DNA of 64,000 nucleotides from an uncultured Alphaproteobacteria bacterium (GCA_934276635.1 CAKQTH010000006.1:10004-74003), one strand, 5' to 3'. Positions 26,684 to 35,219 are shown, numbered from the stretch's first letter. Numbers and translations are program-made. The notes: a model not told the origin generated them from the letters alone.

Positions 26684-27838
26684 CTATTTGTGACCTTTGG
26701 AAGCTGCAAATTCGTTCATTACATCAATAACATAGTTTTGAGCTGCTTCTGTCAAATACGGGTGCATCGGGATACTCAGAACCGTTTTTGCCAATTTTTC
26801 GCAAACAGGCAGAGGTCTGAAGTTCCATTTTGCATAAGCAGTCTGAGTGTTTACCGGACGCGGATAATATGCGCCGCACGGAATTCCGCGCTCTTTCATA
26901 TATGCCATCAATTCGTCGCGGTCTTCACAAGCGATTGTGTACAAAGCTCTGGCAGATTTGCAACCGTCGAGAATTTTTTGCTTTGTGAAATATGAGCTGA
27001 GTTTTTCGTCATAGCGGCGGGCGATTTTTTCTCTTTCAACCAATTCTTCATCAAGAACAGTCATCTTCAAGAGTAAAACCGCGGCCTGGAAAGAGTCCAT
27101 ACGAGCAGTCAGACCCAAACGAATGTTGTCATAGTGGTCTTCCGGAGACATACCGTGAACGCGGCACGATTTCAACAGTTCATTTTCTTCTTCGCTGTTT
27201 GTAAATGTTGCGCCGCCGTCGCCGTAACAACCGAGCGGTTTTGTCGGATAGAATGAAGTTGCGGTCATATCAGCGATAGAGCCGGCCTTTTTGCCCTTAT
27301 ATTCAGAGCCGTAGCTTTGAGCAGAGTCGGACAAAACTTTCATACCGTGCTTGTGTGCAATTTTCATAATTTCATCATAATCGGCAGGGTTACCGAAGAT
27401 ATCAACGGCGATAACAGCCTTAAGATTGAGTTTTCCTTCTTTTTTAACGGCTTCGATAGCTCTTTCCAAATCTTTCGGATCCATATCAAAAGTATTCGGG
27501 TCGGAGTCAATAAAAATCGGAGTAGCGCCCAAAATTGCAGGAGCTTCGGCCGATGCAACAAAGGTGAAAGAAGAAACGAACACAGCGTCGCCTTCTTTAA
27601 CGCCCCATGCCATCAACGGCAAAATCAAAGCGTCTGTACCTGAAGAGCAGGTTGCGCAATATTTTGTGCCGGAATATGCGGCCAATTTTTCATCAAGCTC
27701 TCTGGTTTCCGGACCCTGGCAATATCCACCGTGGTTCAAAACTTTTTCAAAAGCTTTCAAAAATTTGTCTTGTCCGATAACTTTCTGCGATGCCTGAACA
27801 TCAAACAAATTAATCGAATCAGAAGGTTTGTTTATCAT
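26684..27838 (-). CDS. DegT/DnrJ/EryC1/StrS sugar aminotransferase
   Basis: This PLP enzyme transfers an amino group to a nucleotide-bound keto-sugar. The 384-residue protein has the LSDSAQSYGSEYKGKKAG segment and the PLP lysine in ATSFYPTKPLGCYGDGGA near residue 185, followed by RMDSFQAAVL. Its product would feed surface polysaccharide or pilin/flagellin glycan synthesis, but no other nucleotide-sugar gene is adjacent. The start at 27838 has AAGGAC upstream; the longer frame to 27937 lacks one. Neighbouring surface genes fit a glycan role, which is inference. Confidence 0.87.
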   Translation of the reverse strand: MINKPSDSINLFDVQASQKVIGQDKFLKAFEKVLNHGGYCQGPETRELDEKLAAYSGTKYCATCSSGTDALILPLMAWGVKEGDAVFVSSFTFVASAEAPAILGATPIFIDSDPNTFDMDPKDLERAIEAVKKEGKLNLKAVIAVDIFGNPADYDEIMKIAHKHGMKVLSDSAQSYGSEYKGKKAGSIADMTATSFYPTKPLGCYGDGGATFTNSEEENELLKSCRVHGMSPEDHYDNIRLGLTARMDSFQAAVLLLKMTVLDEELVEREKIARRYDEKLSSYFTKQKILDGCKSARALYTIACEDRDELMAYMKERGIPCGAYYPRPVNTQTAYAKWNFRPLPVCEKLAKTVLSIPMHPYLTEAAQNYVIDVMNEFAASKGHK

Positions 27839-28030
27839 TTTATTCGTCCTTTTATAGTTTTTAACTGACACGAAATTATAATAAACCGAAAAACTACGCA
27901 AGACACAAAAAATTTCTTTATTGTAACATTTTTTCATAAACTTAAAAAAGTTTGGACAATCCGGCTTGTTTTTGTTGATTTACAAAAAAAATCCTATATA
28001 TTCTAGACAAGTAATATTAGTTAGAGGCAG

Positions 28031-28822
28031 ATGTTGATAAATTTTAAAAAACATATATTTTTGTGCGCAGGTTTTGGGTTGTTGAGCGCCTGCGTCAGCA
28101 AAGAAGGCTATGTGCCGGCAACCGACCGTGCGGATACTTTTGAACCATATAACCGCGCGATGTTTGTGTTTAATCTGAAGGCGGATAAATATGTTATAAA
28201 ACCTTTGGCAAAAGGGTACCGCGCAATTACAACGCCGGAAATCCGCGACAAGGTGATGAATGTTTTTTCAAATATTCATGAGCCGCTGTATACCATAAAC
28301 AACGGACTGCAGGGAGATATCAAACAGTCAGGGATTGAGGTTGCGCGCTTTGCGGTCAATACAACGCTCGGCTTAGGCGGGCTTTTTGATGTGGCCAGAG
28401 GTTGGGGCCTGAAAAAGGAAGCGACCGGATTTGACCAGACTTTCGCAGTTTGGTGTATGGCAGACGGTCCGTATATTGTGCTCCCGCTTTTGGGGCCGGC
28501 AACGGTTCGTTCTACACTGGCATACGGCGCCGATGCGGCAGTAAACCCAATTTATTATGCAACATATAAAGATGCAAATGTGAGTGATAAGTTTGCTTGG
28601 GGTTTTACGATTGCCGAGGGAATCGCAGTGCGTGAAAAAGCGATGGATCTGACCGATGATTTGGAAAGAAACGCTATTGACGCCTATGCCTCGATGCGCA
28701 CGATGTTTTTGCAAAATCACGAAAAAATCAACAGAATGTGCGCAAAAGCAGCCGAAAACGAAACATCTTTCGAGTTTGATTTTGACGATGATGAAGAAGA
28801 CGTTTTTTCAGAAGACTATTAA
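28031..28822 (+). CDS. mlaA: Outer-membrane lipoprotein MlaA
   Basis: MlaA removes mislocalised phospholipids from the outer leaflet of the outer membrane. The 263-residue product has a lipobox (LLSAC, Cys21), then EPYNRAMFVFNLKADKYV, the INNGLQGDI and FAVNTTLGLGGLFDVA motifs characteristic of MlaA/VacJ, and an acidic C-terminal tail. It is followed 12 bases later by mlaC. The permease genes mlaFED are not in the window. Confidence 0.93.
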   Translation: MLINFKKHIFLCAGFGLLSACVSKEGYVPATDRADTFEPYNRAMFVFNLKADKYVIKPLAKGYRAITTPEIRDKVMNVFSNIHEPLYTINNGLQGDIKQSGIEVARFAVNTTLGLGGLFDVARGWGLKKEATGFDQTFAVWCMADGPYIVLPLLGPATVRSTLAYGADAAVNPIYYATYKDANVSDKFAWGFTIAEGIAVREKAMDLTDDLERNAIDAYASMRTMFLQNHEKINRMCAKAAENETSFEFDFDDDEEDVFSEDY

Positions 28823-28834
28823 GGAGATTTTGAT

Positions 28835-29443
28835 ATGAAAAAAATGTTATTGGCCATATTTTCCGCAATGCTTTTGGCGGCAAACGCAAATGCTGCCATA
28901 GATGCGAAAGGAGCCGAAAATTTTATTAAAAATGTTACCAAAGAGGGAATTGAAGACATTATCAACGCAAATGTTTCAAAAGAAGAAAAAGATGCCAGAT
29001 TTTATAAGCTCTTCAACGAAAATTTGGATTTAACCAAAATCGGACAGTTTGTTCTCGGACGCTATTGGCGCGGGGCAACGGCCGAACAAAGAAAAGATTT
29101 TATAAATGTGTATCGCGAGCTGAATATCAAAACATGGTCTGCGCGTTTTGATGAATTTAAGGGCAAAAAGTTTGTGTTTGAGGGAACTTCGTCACTCAAT
29201 TCTAAAAATTCGCAAAATCAGGTGTTTGTAAATACTTCTGTGCCGATGGATAATGCCGCGCCGGCAAAGGTTGTCTGGAGAGTTGAAGAAAAGGGCGGAA
29301 AATATAAGGTTGTGGATATCATTATTGAAAATGTCAGCCTTGCGATTTCGGCCAGAAACGAATACACTTCATATATTCAAAAGTCGCCGGACGGCCTGAA
29401 TGGCCTGATAAAAAGCCTGCAGGCAAAGCTGAAAACAATGTAG
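28835..29443 (+). CDS. mlaC: Phospholipid shuttle protein MlaC
   Basis: MlaC carries phospholipids across the periplasm between MlaA and MlaFED. The 202-residue protein has a signal peptide cut after ANA (about residue 20) and the Ttg2D/MlaC domain with FVLGRYWRGATAEQRKDF and VVDIIIENVSLAISARNEY. An AAGGAG site precedes the ATG. mlaA and mlaC form a two-gene operon. Confidence 0.92.
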   Translation: MKKMLLAIFSAMLLAANANAAIDAKGAENFIKNVTKEGIEDIINANVSKEEKDARFYKLFNENLDLTKIGQFVLGRYWRGATAEQRKDFINVYRELNIKTWSARFDEFKGKKFVFEGTSSLNSKNSQNQVFVNTSVPMDNAAPAKVVWRVEEKGGKYKVVDIIIENVSLAISARNEYTSYIQKSPDGLNGLIKSLQAKLKTM

Positions 29444-29460
29444 TATAAACAAAACAACAA

Positions 29461-29489
29461 AAAACCACCGACTCCCCTCGGTGGTTTTT
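29461..29489 (+). terminator. mlaAC terminator
   Basis: AAAACCACCGA pairs with TCGGTGGTTTT and is followed by further T. Confidence 0.9.
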
Positions 29490-29605
29490 TGTGTTTTTCT
29501 CCGGTGTATTTATCAGTATTAAAAACGAAGTTAATTTTGCTTTCCATCAAAAGTCAACGACAGTCACCGAAAAAAACACCGATTTTCGTTCTCAAATATG
29601 CTATT

Positions 29606-30197
29606 TTATTGCTTTTTCAGTTTATTTAATTCTTCAAGAAAAAGTTTCGGGTCTTCATACGGGAGCTGTTTTAAGACATCGACAGGATAATCCCACCATT
29701 TTGATTCCAGCAGGGATTTTATCGTTTGCTCGTCAAAGCGGTATCTGATGATTTTTGCAGGAACACCGCCGACAATCGCATACGGAGGAACATCTTTGGT
29801 GACGACCGAACCGGTGCCGATAACTGCGCCGTCGCCGATTGTCAATCCGTTCATAATCACGGCGTTTTTGCCGATCCAGACATCGTTTCCAATTGTGACC
29901 GGTTTGCTGTGTTCTTCAACATAATTTTTGAGCACTGGTTTGTTTTTGTATGGAAGCAGTGGGCTTGTCGTAATTCCGGTTATCGGGTGGCAGCCGACGC
30001 CGATGGTGCAGTTTTGAGCGATTGAAACAAATTTGCCGATTTTTGTTTCGGGGTGAAGTTTTACAAACGGAAGAACGGCGTAGCTACCCCCCCCCTAGCA
30101 GGATAGAATCGCGCCGCAGCTTGTTATGACGCCAAATTTTGCGCGCTTCTTTGTCTTTTATAAACAAAGACATTATTTTTATAATCAGTTTTTTCAT
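29606..30197 (-). pseudogene. Phase-variable hexapeptide O-acetyltransferase, currently out of frame
   Basis: From the ATG at 30197 (AGGA upstream) the frame reads 34 codons, then nine G encoding three Gly, then TAG. With eight G (or eleven) the frame continues [19 protein letters not shown] and runs to the stop at 29606, giving 196 residues. The restored protein is a left-handed beta-helix CatB-like acetyltransferase, with [36 protein letters not shown] and a C-terminal helical cap. Such enzymes acetylate O-antigen, capsule or colanic-acid-like sugars. It has its own promoter at 30228-30256. The off state could be real or a homopolymer error. Confidence 0.82.
30087..30095 (-). repeat. Poly-G tract (9 G) inside the acetyltransferase gene
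   Basis: A run of nine C on the plus strand starts at a codon boundary of the acetyltransferase frame, and the next codon is TAG. Loss of one G restores the full frame. Confidence 0.92.
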
Positions 30198-30227
30198 TTT
30201 GTATCCTATTTTTGAAGTAACATAGAA

Positions 30228-30256
30228 AGATTATTTCCGCGATGATTTCTTGTCAA
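30228..30256 (-). promoter_or_regulatory. Promoter of the phase-variable acetyltransferase
   Basis: TTGACA (30251-30256) and TAATCT (30228-30233) are separated by 17 bases on the minus strand, about 30 bases before the ATG. Confidence 0.7.
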
Positions 30257-30283
30257 GGAATTATAAAAATTATCAAAACAAAA

Positions 30284-30316
30284 AAACAGCGTAATCCGAA
30301 GATTACACTGTTTTCT
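30284..30316 (-). terminator. Terminator of the small paralogue pair
   Basis: AAACAGCGTAATC pairs with GATTACACTGTTT across a CGAA loop, with one C-A mismatch. It lies after the minus-strand gene ending at 30330 and leads into a T-rich run on that strand. Confidence 0.75.
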
Positions 30317-30329
30317 TTTGTTCGAGAAG

Positions 30330-30584
30330 TTATCTGTCAGGCCATTTTTCCTTATACTCTTTATAGATTACAGGCCAAATGTCTTTCAGAACATACTCGT
30401 CCGGTTCATAGAGAACATGAGACGACAGATAGTAGCGAATCATCTCCTCGGAACCATACTTAATCAGGCAAAACTCAATACCTTCGTCCAACACAGGATA
30501 GTATTGGAACAAATCTTTGAACTCTGCCAAATTTTTCTCTTCAATTGCTTTACGGAAAAGCTTCATAGCATCTTGTTTGTACAT
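30330..30584 (-). CDS. Small orphan helical protein (paralogue of 30604-30864)
   Basis: The 84-residue product (KLFRKAIEEKNLAEFKDLF, then IKYGSEEMIRYYL) aligns with the gene just upstream over about 60 residues: KLFxxAIxxxNLxxF and YGSxxxIxxYxxx. The pattern of paired helices ending in a Gly-Ser turn is loosely like one ankyrin-type repeat, but I do not claim that family. It follows its paralogue by 19 bases, lacks a Shine-Dalgarno sequence and has the AT-rich leader shared with other orphans. Confidence 0.6.
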   Translation of the reverse strand: MYKQDAMKLFRKAIEEKNLAEFKDLFQYYPVLDEGIEFCLIKYGSEEMIRYYLSSHVLYEPDEYVLKDIWPVIYKEYKEKWPDR

Positions 30585-30603
30585 ATTTAAAAAGTTTTAA
30601 GAG

Positions 30604-30864
30604 TTAATATTCATCAGCATAAAAGCCCCAAAGACTGTCAAACAAATCAATAAGGTTTTTCTTGCCCGATTTTTTCAATACGGTTTGTGCTCTTCGGCCG
30701 AAACAACGATTTTTGATATAAATATCAATAAGCCTGTTCGAACCGTTTTCAAGCAGATAAATTTCCATTTTGTCATCAGGCGATAAATCTGAAAACAAAA
30801 CTTTCATAAACTTTTCTAAATTGTCAGCAGCAATTGCTTCATAAAACAATTTTTTTGTTTTCAT
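30604..30864 (-). CDS. Small orphan helical protein (first of a tandem pair)
   Basis: The 86-residue product starts MKTKKLFYEAIAADNLEKF and shares its layout with the downstream gene (KLFxxAI, then ENGSNRLIDIYI). It is driven by a clear promoter at 30913-30941. No Shine-Dalgarno site precedes the ATG; the leader has TAACTGTTAAAT about 14 bases upstream. Function unknown; the tandem arrangement points to local duplication. Confidence 0.6.
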   Translation of the reverse strand: MKTKKLFYEAIAADNLEKFMKVLFSDLSPDDKMEIYLLENGSNRLIDIYIKNRCFGRRAQTVLKKSGKKNLIDLFDSLWGFYADEY

Positions 30865-30912
30865 AATTATAGGGATTTAACAGTTATACATAAAAATTTT
30901 TTGAACAGCATA

Positions 30913-30941
30913 ATAATATCAGTATTATAGTATCTTGTCAA
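30913..30941 (-). promoter_or_regulatory. Promoter of the small paralogue pair
   Basis: TTGACA (30936-30941) and TATTAT (30913-30918) are separated by 17 bases on the minus strand. Confidence 0.75.
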
Positions 30942-30954
30942 GCAAATTTGTCTA

Positions 30955-32427
30955 TTATACCGCTATAATGCCTCTGGCCATTGCGTATATGGCAAACAAA
31001 GCCAAAACCACCAAAAATACGGCACAAACCGTTTCTCCGATTGTAAAGCAATGTTTTTCCGGAGCGTTTTGCTTGCGAGCCCAGATATAAACCGGAATGC
31101 CGAGAGCCATAAAAATTACGGCCATCAAAAGATAATTCAATCCGGCCGCATAGATGAGCCATACCGCATATATCGCGCCGGCAACGCCCGAGAGCAAAGC
31201 GGCTGATCGTTTGGTATATTTTGCGCCGAATTCGCCGTCGGCACAGATTTTCCACAAATATGCGCACGATGACAGATATGCCGGCAAAACCATAACGCCG
31301 GTAATGCTGAGCATTGTGTTCCACGCGTTGCTTGAAAAATATACCAACAAGATGAACACCTGCATAAAAGACGAGGTAATCCACAACGAAACGGACGGTA
31401 CCTGATATTCGTTTTCGGTTGCAAACAGCTTAGGAAATGTTCCATTTTGCGCAGCAGCCTGCGGAATTTGCGCGGTTACCATTGTCCAGGCCAACCACGA
31501 AGTCAAAACCGACACCAGCAAACCGATGTTCATCAGCCATGCACCCCACGGACCGACGATTTTTTCCAAAATTCCGGCAGTCGACGGATTCGGTATGGTT
31601 GCCAATTCTGCCTGCGACATATATCCGAACGGAATGATTGAAAGCAGAATATAAATAATCAAGCACCCCAAAAAGCCGATTAATGTTGCTTTTCCGACAT
31701 CTTGCGGGCTGTTGGCGTGTTTGCTCATTACAACCGCGCCCTCAATACCGATAAATGCCCACAGGGTTACGAGCATTGTGCTCTTAATCTGAGTGGAAAT
31801 TCCGCCGAGCCTGAGTTTTGTATCCAAATTTTCGCCCCAGAAATCAAAGCTGAACTGCTTGTCGGAAAATACGAACGCAGTGATAATAACAAACAAAATC
31901 AACGGAACGATTTTTGCAACCGTACCGATAAGGTTGATGACGGTTGCCTGTTTGATACCGCGCAAAACCAACATATTAAAGCCCCAAATTATGATTGAGC
32001 CGCCGATAATCGAAAGCAGATTGTTCCCTCCGGTAAAATACGGCGGAAAGAAATAATTTAAGGCGTCCATGGTGATTACGGCGTATCCGACATTGCCGCA
32101 AATTTGGCACAGCCAATACGACCAACCGATTGTAAAACCGACATAAGGACCGAAGCCCTCGCGGCTGTACATATAGATTCCGGCAGTTAAATCAGGCTTT
32201 TCCATAGAAAGAATTTTGAATGTGTTTGCAATGAAATATACCCCGATGCCGGTGATTATCCAAGCCAGCAAAATTGCACCTGCCGATGCTCCGGCGGCCA
32301 TATTTTGTGGAAGGCTGTATATTCCGCCGCCGATCATTGAACTGACAACGATTGCGGCCAAGGCCAAAACGCCGAGTCCTTTTGCTGACGGCGGAGTTGC
32401 GGCCTTATTTTTGTTTTTGATATCCAT
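30955..32427 (-). CDS. APC-family amino acid antiporter, probable arginine/agmatine exchanger
   Basis: The 490-residue protein has about 12 membrane segments and the APC N-terminal motif [17 protein letters not shown] in helix 1. It resembles the basic amino acid/polyamine antiporter group (ArcD, AaxC, AdiC-like). It lies directly downstream of a pyruvoyl-dependent arginine decarboxylase on the same strand, the arrangement of aaxB-aaxC in Chlamydia, so exchange of arginine for agmatine is the likely job. Substrate is inferred from context. The 72-base gap holds a GC-rich inverted repeat (about 32456-32486) that may act as a partial terminator. Confidence 0.82.
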   Translation of the reverse strand: MDIKNKNKAATPPSAKGLGVLALAAIVVSSMIGGGIYSLPQNMAAGASAGAILLAWIITGIGVYFIANTFKILSMEKPDLTAGIYMYSREGFGPYVGFTIGWSYWLCQICGNVGYAVITMDALNYFFPPYFTGGNNLLSIIGGSIIIWGFNMLVLRGIKQATVINLIGTVAKIVPLILFVIITAFVFSDKQFSFDFWGENLDTKLRLGGISTQIKSTMLVTLWAFIGIEGAVVMSKHANSPQDVGKATLIGFLGCLIIYILLSIIPFGYMSQAELATIPNPSTAGILEKIVGPWGAWLMNIGLLVSVLTSWLAWTMVTAQIPQAAAQNGTFPKLFATENEYQVPSVSLWITSSFMQVFILLVYFSSNAWNTMLSITGVMVLPAYLSSCAYLWKICADGEFGAKYTKRSAALLSGVAGAIYAVWLIYAAGLNYLLMAVIFMALGIPVYIWARKQNAPEKHCFTIGETVCAVFLVVLALFAIYAMARGIIAV

Positions 32428-32501
32428 ATCTGTTTTCCTTTGTTATAAATGCCCGAAAATCTCCGCGTTTTCGGGGCGGAGATTTTCTTTGTTGAAAAAG
32501 G

Positions 32502-33083
32502 CTAAACTTTTGCCGGCGCGGCATGTTCAAAGTTTAAGAAGCCGAGGCAGGTTAAACAATATCCGAACTGCTGCGAAATGTTCAAATAGTTGTGGAATAT
32601 CTGAAAATCGCTGTGCTTTTCAACACCGCGGATATCAAGCTCGTGTTGCAGAGACTTGTTTAGCCACATTCTTGCATGTCCTTCCGCAATTTCATCGTCG
32701 ATTGGTGTATTAAAATATTCTACATATTCGGCTGCCCAACCGCCGATTAATTCTCCGTTTTTATCTTTTCCCCAGCATATTCCGACGCCTGTGGCAATAG
32801 CTTTGTGTTCGTCGCGATTCGCACCATTGCCAGCCATAATAACTTCAAGTACGGCACCATGTTTGAACTGGTCGACAACCTTGTCTACCGGAACAATATT
32901 TCCATATAATTCTTTTGGCAAAACAGATGTATACGGCACAACATTAAAGTTTTCTATTTTTGCCTGCATAAGGGCGGAATCATAGCAAAAAGTTTCAAAC
33001 GGCTGCGGCGGAATACCGTCATTGGATTCTCCGGCGCCTCCGGTCTGAAATGCTAAAACAGGATAACGAACACCTTCTATCAT
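32502..33083 (-). CDS. aaxB: Pyruvoyl-dependent arginine decarboxylase (AaxB-like)
   Basis: This enzyme converts arginine to agmatine, consuming a proton. The 193-residue proenzyme has the self-cleavage site PYTSVLP with Thr52-Ser53, the same residues and positions I recall for chlamydial AaxB; Ser53 would become the pyruvoyl group. [17 protein letters not shown] and [10 protein letters not shown] are also typical of the family. The next gene downstream encodes the probable antiporter. Together they would give arginine-dependent acid resistance or arginine depletion. Transport out of the cytoplasm is not indicated. Confidence 0.87.
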   Translation of the reverse strand: MIEGVRYPVLAFQTGGAGESNDGIPPQPFETFCYDSALMQAKIENFNVVPYTSVLPKELYGNIVPVDKVVDQFKHGAVLEVIMAGNGANRDEHKAIATGVGICWGKDKNGELIGGWAAEYVEYFNTPIDDEIAEGHARMWLNKSLQHELDIRGVEKHSDFQIFHNYLNISQQFGYCLTCLGFLNFEHAAPAKV

Positions 33084-33188
33084 CTTAAAATCTCCTAAAA
33101 AATTGATGTTATTTTGTTACGCTAATAAGGTAATCGTCGGTGTATACCTTTCAATAAACACAAAGTTTTATGAGGTGTTTGTTTTTGA

Positions 33189-33237
33189 TTGACAACAAAA
33201 AACATAAGTCGTAATATATAAGGTATAGGGGTATGGG
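33189..33237 (+). promoter_or_regulatory. Promoter and G-rich operator of dmeR-dmeF
   Basis: TTGACA (33189-33194) and TAATAT (33212-33217) are 17 bases apart. Just downstream, TATAGGGGTATGGGATA (about 33222-33238) resembles the G-tract operators bound by RcnR/CsoR-type repressors, and overlaps the expected start of transcription. Autorepression relieved by metal is likely. Confidence 0.6.
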
Positions 33238-33260
33238 ATATTTTATAAAAGGAAATGAAA

Positions 33261-33533
33261 ATGATTGCTTCAACTCAGGAAAAAAAGGCGCTTATGAACC
33301 GCATAAACCGCATTGCCGGACAAGTCAACGGACTCGGCAAAATGGTAGAAGATGACAGAGAATGTATGGAAATTTTGAACCTAGTCGTTTCTGTTCAGGC
33401 TGCGCTCTCGGGTGTGTGGAAACAGGTTGTCAAAAGCCACTTGCAGCACTGCATCGCGGACGCGGTCGCCAGCAAAAAAAACACCGAAGAACTTATTGAC
33501 GAGCTCGTCAGCCATATTGAAAGGATAAAATAA
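33261..33533 (+). CDS. RcnR/DmeR-type metal-responsive repressor
   Basis: The 90-residue all-helical protein is of the CsoR/RcnR family: RINRIAGQVNGLGKMVEDDREC with Cys in the usual position, then SHLQHCI with two His and a Cys in helix 2. Such proteins bind G-tract operators until nickel, cobalt or a related metal binds. The ATG at 33261 is chosen because GGA then lies at good distance; the ATG six bases earlier is too close. Its stop overlaps the exporter start (TAATG). Confidence 0.82.
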   Translation: MIASTQEKKALMNRINRIAGQVNGLGKMVEDDRECMEILNLVVSVQAALSGVWKQVVKSHLQHCIADAVASKKNTEELIDELVSHIERIK

Positions 33534-34189
33534 TGAAAACCGAGACCTTAAAGAAAAAATCGCTGCTGACAGTTGTCTTAACGCTTGTGACTATGATCGG
33601 AGAAATATATTATGGTATTGTTTCAAATTCTATGGCTTTGACGGCCGACGGAATCCATATGGGTACCCACGCCGCCGCACTGTTTATAACATACATATTC
33701 TGTTGCCTTGCGCTGCGATATACCGACAAGGCGGACAAAATGAACGCAATCGGCGGAAATATCAATGCAATTTTGCTGCTGTTGACCGGTTTTGCCGTGA
33801 TATATGAATCGGTCGGAAGGTTTATCAATCCGCTTACAATTTCTTTTTCTGAGGCAATTTTGGTGACCATAATCGGAATGGCCGTAAATGTTGTATGCAT
33901 AATGATTATGGGAGGAGAGGGGCATCACCACAATCATCAACAAGAGCATCGTCATCACGATGATGAAAAGGACGAAAATGTAAATTATAAAGCCGCATAT
34001 CTGCATATTGCAGCCGACTTGATGACTTCCGTTTTGGCTCTGGTAGCGCTGTTTTCAGGCCGCTATCTCGGCTGGGTATTTTTAGACCCGCTTATTGGAA
34101 TTATCGGCGGCGTTTTGATTTTGCGTTGGGCGTTCGGGTTACTCAAAACATCGTGCAAAACCATAATCGCCTGCGGCAGTAACGCATAG
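33533..34189 (+). CDS. Cation diffusion facilitator, DmeF-like and short
   Basis: The 218-residue inner-membrane protein has the CDF metal-site motifs SMALTADGIHMGTHA (helix 2) and AAYLHIAADLMTSV (helix 5) and a His-rich loop (GEGHHHNHQQEHRHHDDE, about residues 125-143), like DmeF cobalt/nickel exporters. It ends soon after helix 6 (LLKTSCKTIIACGSNA) and lacks the usual cytoplasmic C-terminal domain. It may still export metal, since C-terminally short CDF proteins exist. It is co-transcribed with its repressor. Confidence 0.82.
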   Translation: MKTETLKKKSLLTVVLTLVTMIGEIYYGIVSNSMALTADGIHMGTHAAALFITYIFCCLALRYTDKADKMNAIGGNINAILLLLTGFAVIYESVGRFINPLTISFSEAILVTIIGMAVNVVCIMIMGGEGHHHNHQQEHRHHDDEKDENVNYKAAYLHIAADLMTSVLALVALFSGRYLGWVFLDPLIGIIGGVLILRWAFGLLKTSCKTIIACGSNA

Positions 34190-34198
34190 CAATGTTTT

Positions 34199-34399
34199 CT
34201 AGTAGTGAGGGGGCGGGGTTTCTTCCGACAAAGGTTTAACAACTTCCGCTTCCACCAGCTGGGTGATGTATTTGTTGCTTTTTTTCAAAAAATCAAGCTC
34301 TTTTGCCTGTTTTATTACAACCTCGTTCAGTTCGTCCACAACTTTTTCAAGGTTGGCAAGCGCGCTTTCAATTTCTATCAGTCTGTCTTCAAGTTCCAT
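34199..34399 (-). CDS. slyX: SlyX family protein
   Basis: The 66-residue coiled-coil protein has the SlyX layout: ELEDRLIEIESALANLEKVVDELN heptads, a Lys-rich middle and the C-terminal ETPPPHY, where PPPHY is the family signature. Function is unknown. The ATG at 34399 is preceded by AGAGAT; a TTG further upstream is unlikely. Confidence 0.85.
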   Translation of the reverse strand: MELEDRLIEIESALANLEKVVDELNEVVIKQAKELDFLKKSNKYITQLVEAEVVKPLSEETPPPHY

Positions 34400-34420
34400 A
34401 ATTATCTCTTGCAAAAAATA

Positions 34421-34449
34421 AGCCCCTCGACCAAAGCGGCAAGGGGCTT
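34421..34449 (-). terminator. fabG terminator
   Basis: AAGCCCCT pairs with AGGGGCTT across a 13-base loop and is followed on the minus strand by ATTTTTTG. It ends the fabD-fabG unit. Confidence 0.8.
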
Positions 34450-34456
34450 GTTTGTT

Positions 34457-35194
34457 TTATATCATAGCCATACCGCCGTTGACATGGATTGTCTGGCCGG
34501 TAATATATTGCGCTTCGTCAGAAGCCAAAAAGGCAACCGCGTTTGCAATATCCTGAGCCTCGCCGAGTTTTCCTTCCGGAATACGCCCTAAAAGTGCAGC
34601 CTTAACATCTTCAGGCAAAACATCGGTCATCGGAGTTCTGATAAAACCCGGAGCGATGGAATTTACGGTAATTCCGCGGGAGCCGACTTCTTGCGCCAAA
34701 CATTTGTTCATTGCAATCATTCCGGCTTTTGATGCGGAATAGTTAGCCTGACCGGCATTGCCCATAACGCCTACTACCGAAGCGATGCCGATAATGCGGC
34801 CGAATCTTCTTTTCATCATTCCGCGAACGGCGGCTTTTGCAAGCTTGAAACCGGCAGAGAGGTTGACATCAAGAACAAGCTGCCAATCTTCATCGCTCAT
34901 ACGCATAAACAGATTATCTCTGGTCAGGCCTGCGTTGTTTACCAAAATATCAATTTTGCCGAGTTTTTGTTCAACATTTCCGACCAAAGCTTTTACATCG
35001 TCCGGATTGGTGAGGTTTGCGGTAAACACTTCAACTCTGTCGCCGAGTTCGGCCTTCAGTTTTTCCATCGGTTCTGCGCGCATATCGGTCAGAGCAAGAG
35101 TAGCGCCCTGAGCGTGTAAAGTGCGGGCGATTTTATCGCCCAGACCGCCGGCAGCACCGGTAATTAATGCAACTTTTCCGTCTAATCTAAACAT
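34457..35194 (-). CDS. fabG: 3-oxoacyl-[acyl-carrier-protein] reductase
   Basis: FabG reduces beta-ketoacyl-ACP with NADPH in fatty acid elongation. The 245-residue short-chain dehydrogenase has the cofactor motif TGAAGGLG near residue 13, NNAG near residue 89 and the catalytic YSASKAG near residue 152, with a typical C-terminus (ITGQTIHVNGGMAMI). It follows fabD by 25 bases; acpP and fabF are not next to it in the window. Confidence 0.93.
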   Translation of the reverse strand: MFRLDGKVALITGAAGGLGDKIARTLHAQGATLALTDMRAEPMEKLKAELGDRVEVFTANLTNPDDVKALVGNVEQKLGKIDILVNNAGLTRDNLFMRMSDEDWQLVLDVNLSAGFKLAKAAVRGMMKRRFGRIIGIASVVGVMGNAGQANYSASKAGMIAMNKCLAQEVGSRGITVNSIAPGFIRTPMTDVLPEDVKAALLGRIPEGKLGEAQDIANAVAFLASDEAQYITGQTIHVNGGMAMI

Positions 35195-35219
35195 TTTAGA
35201 GTTCCTTTCTGTTGTTTAT

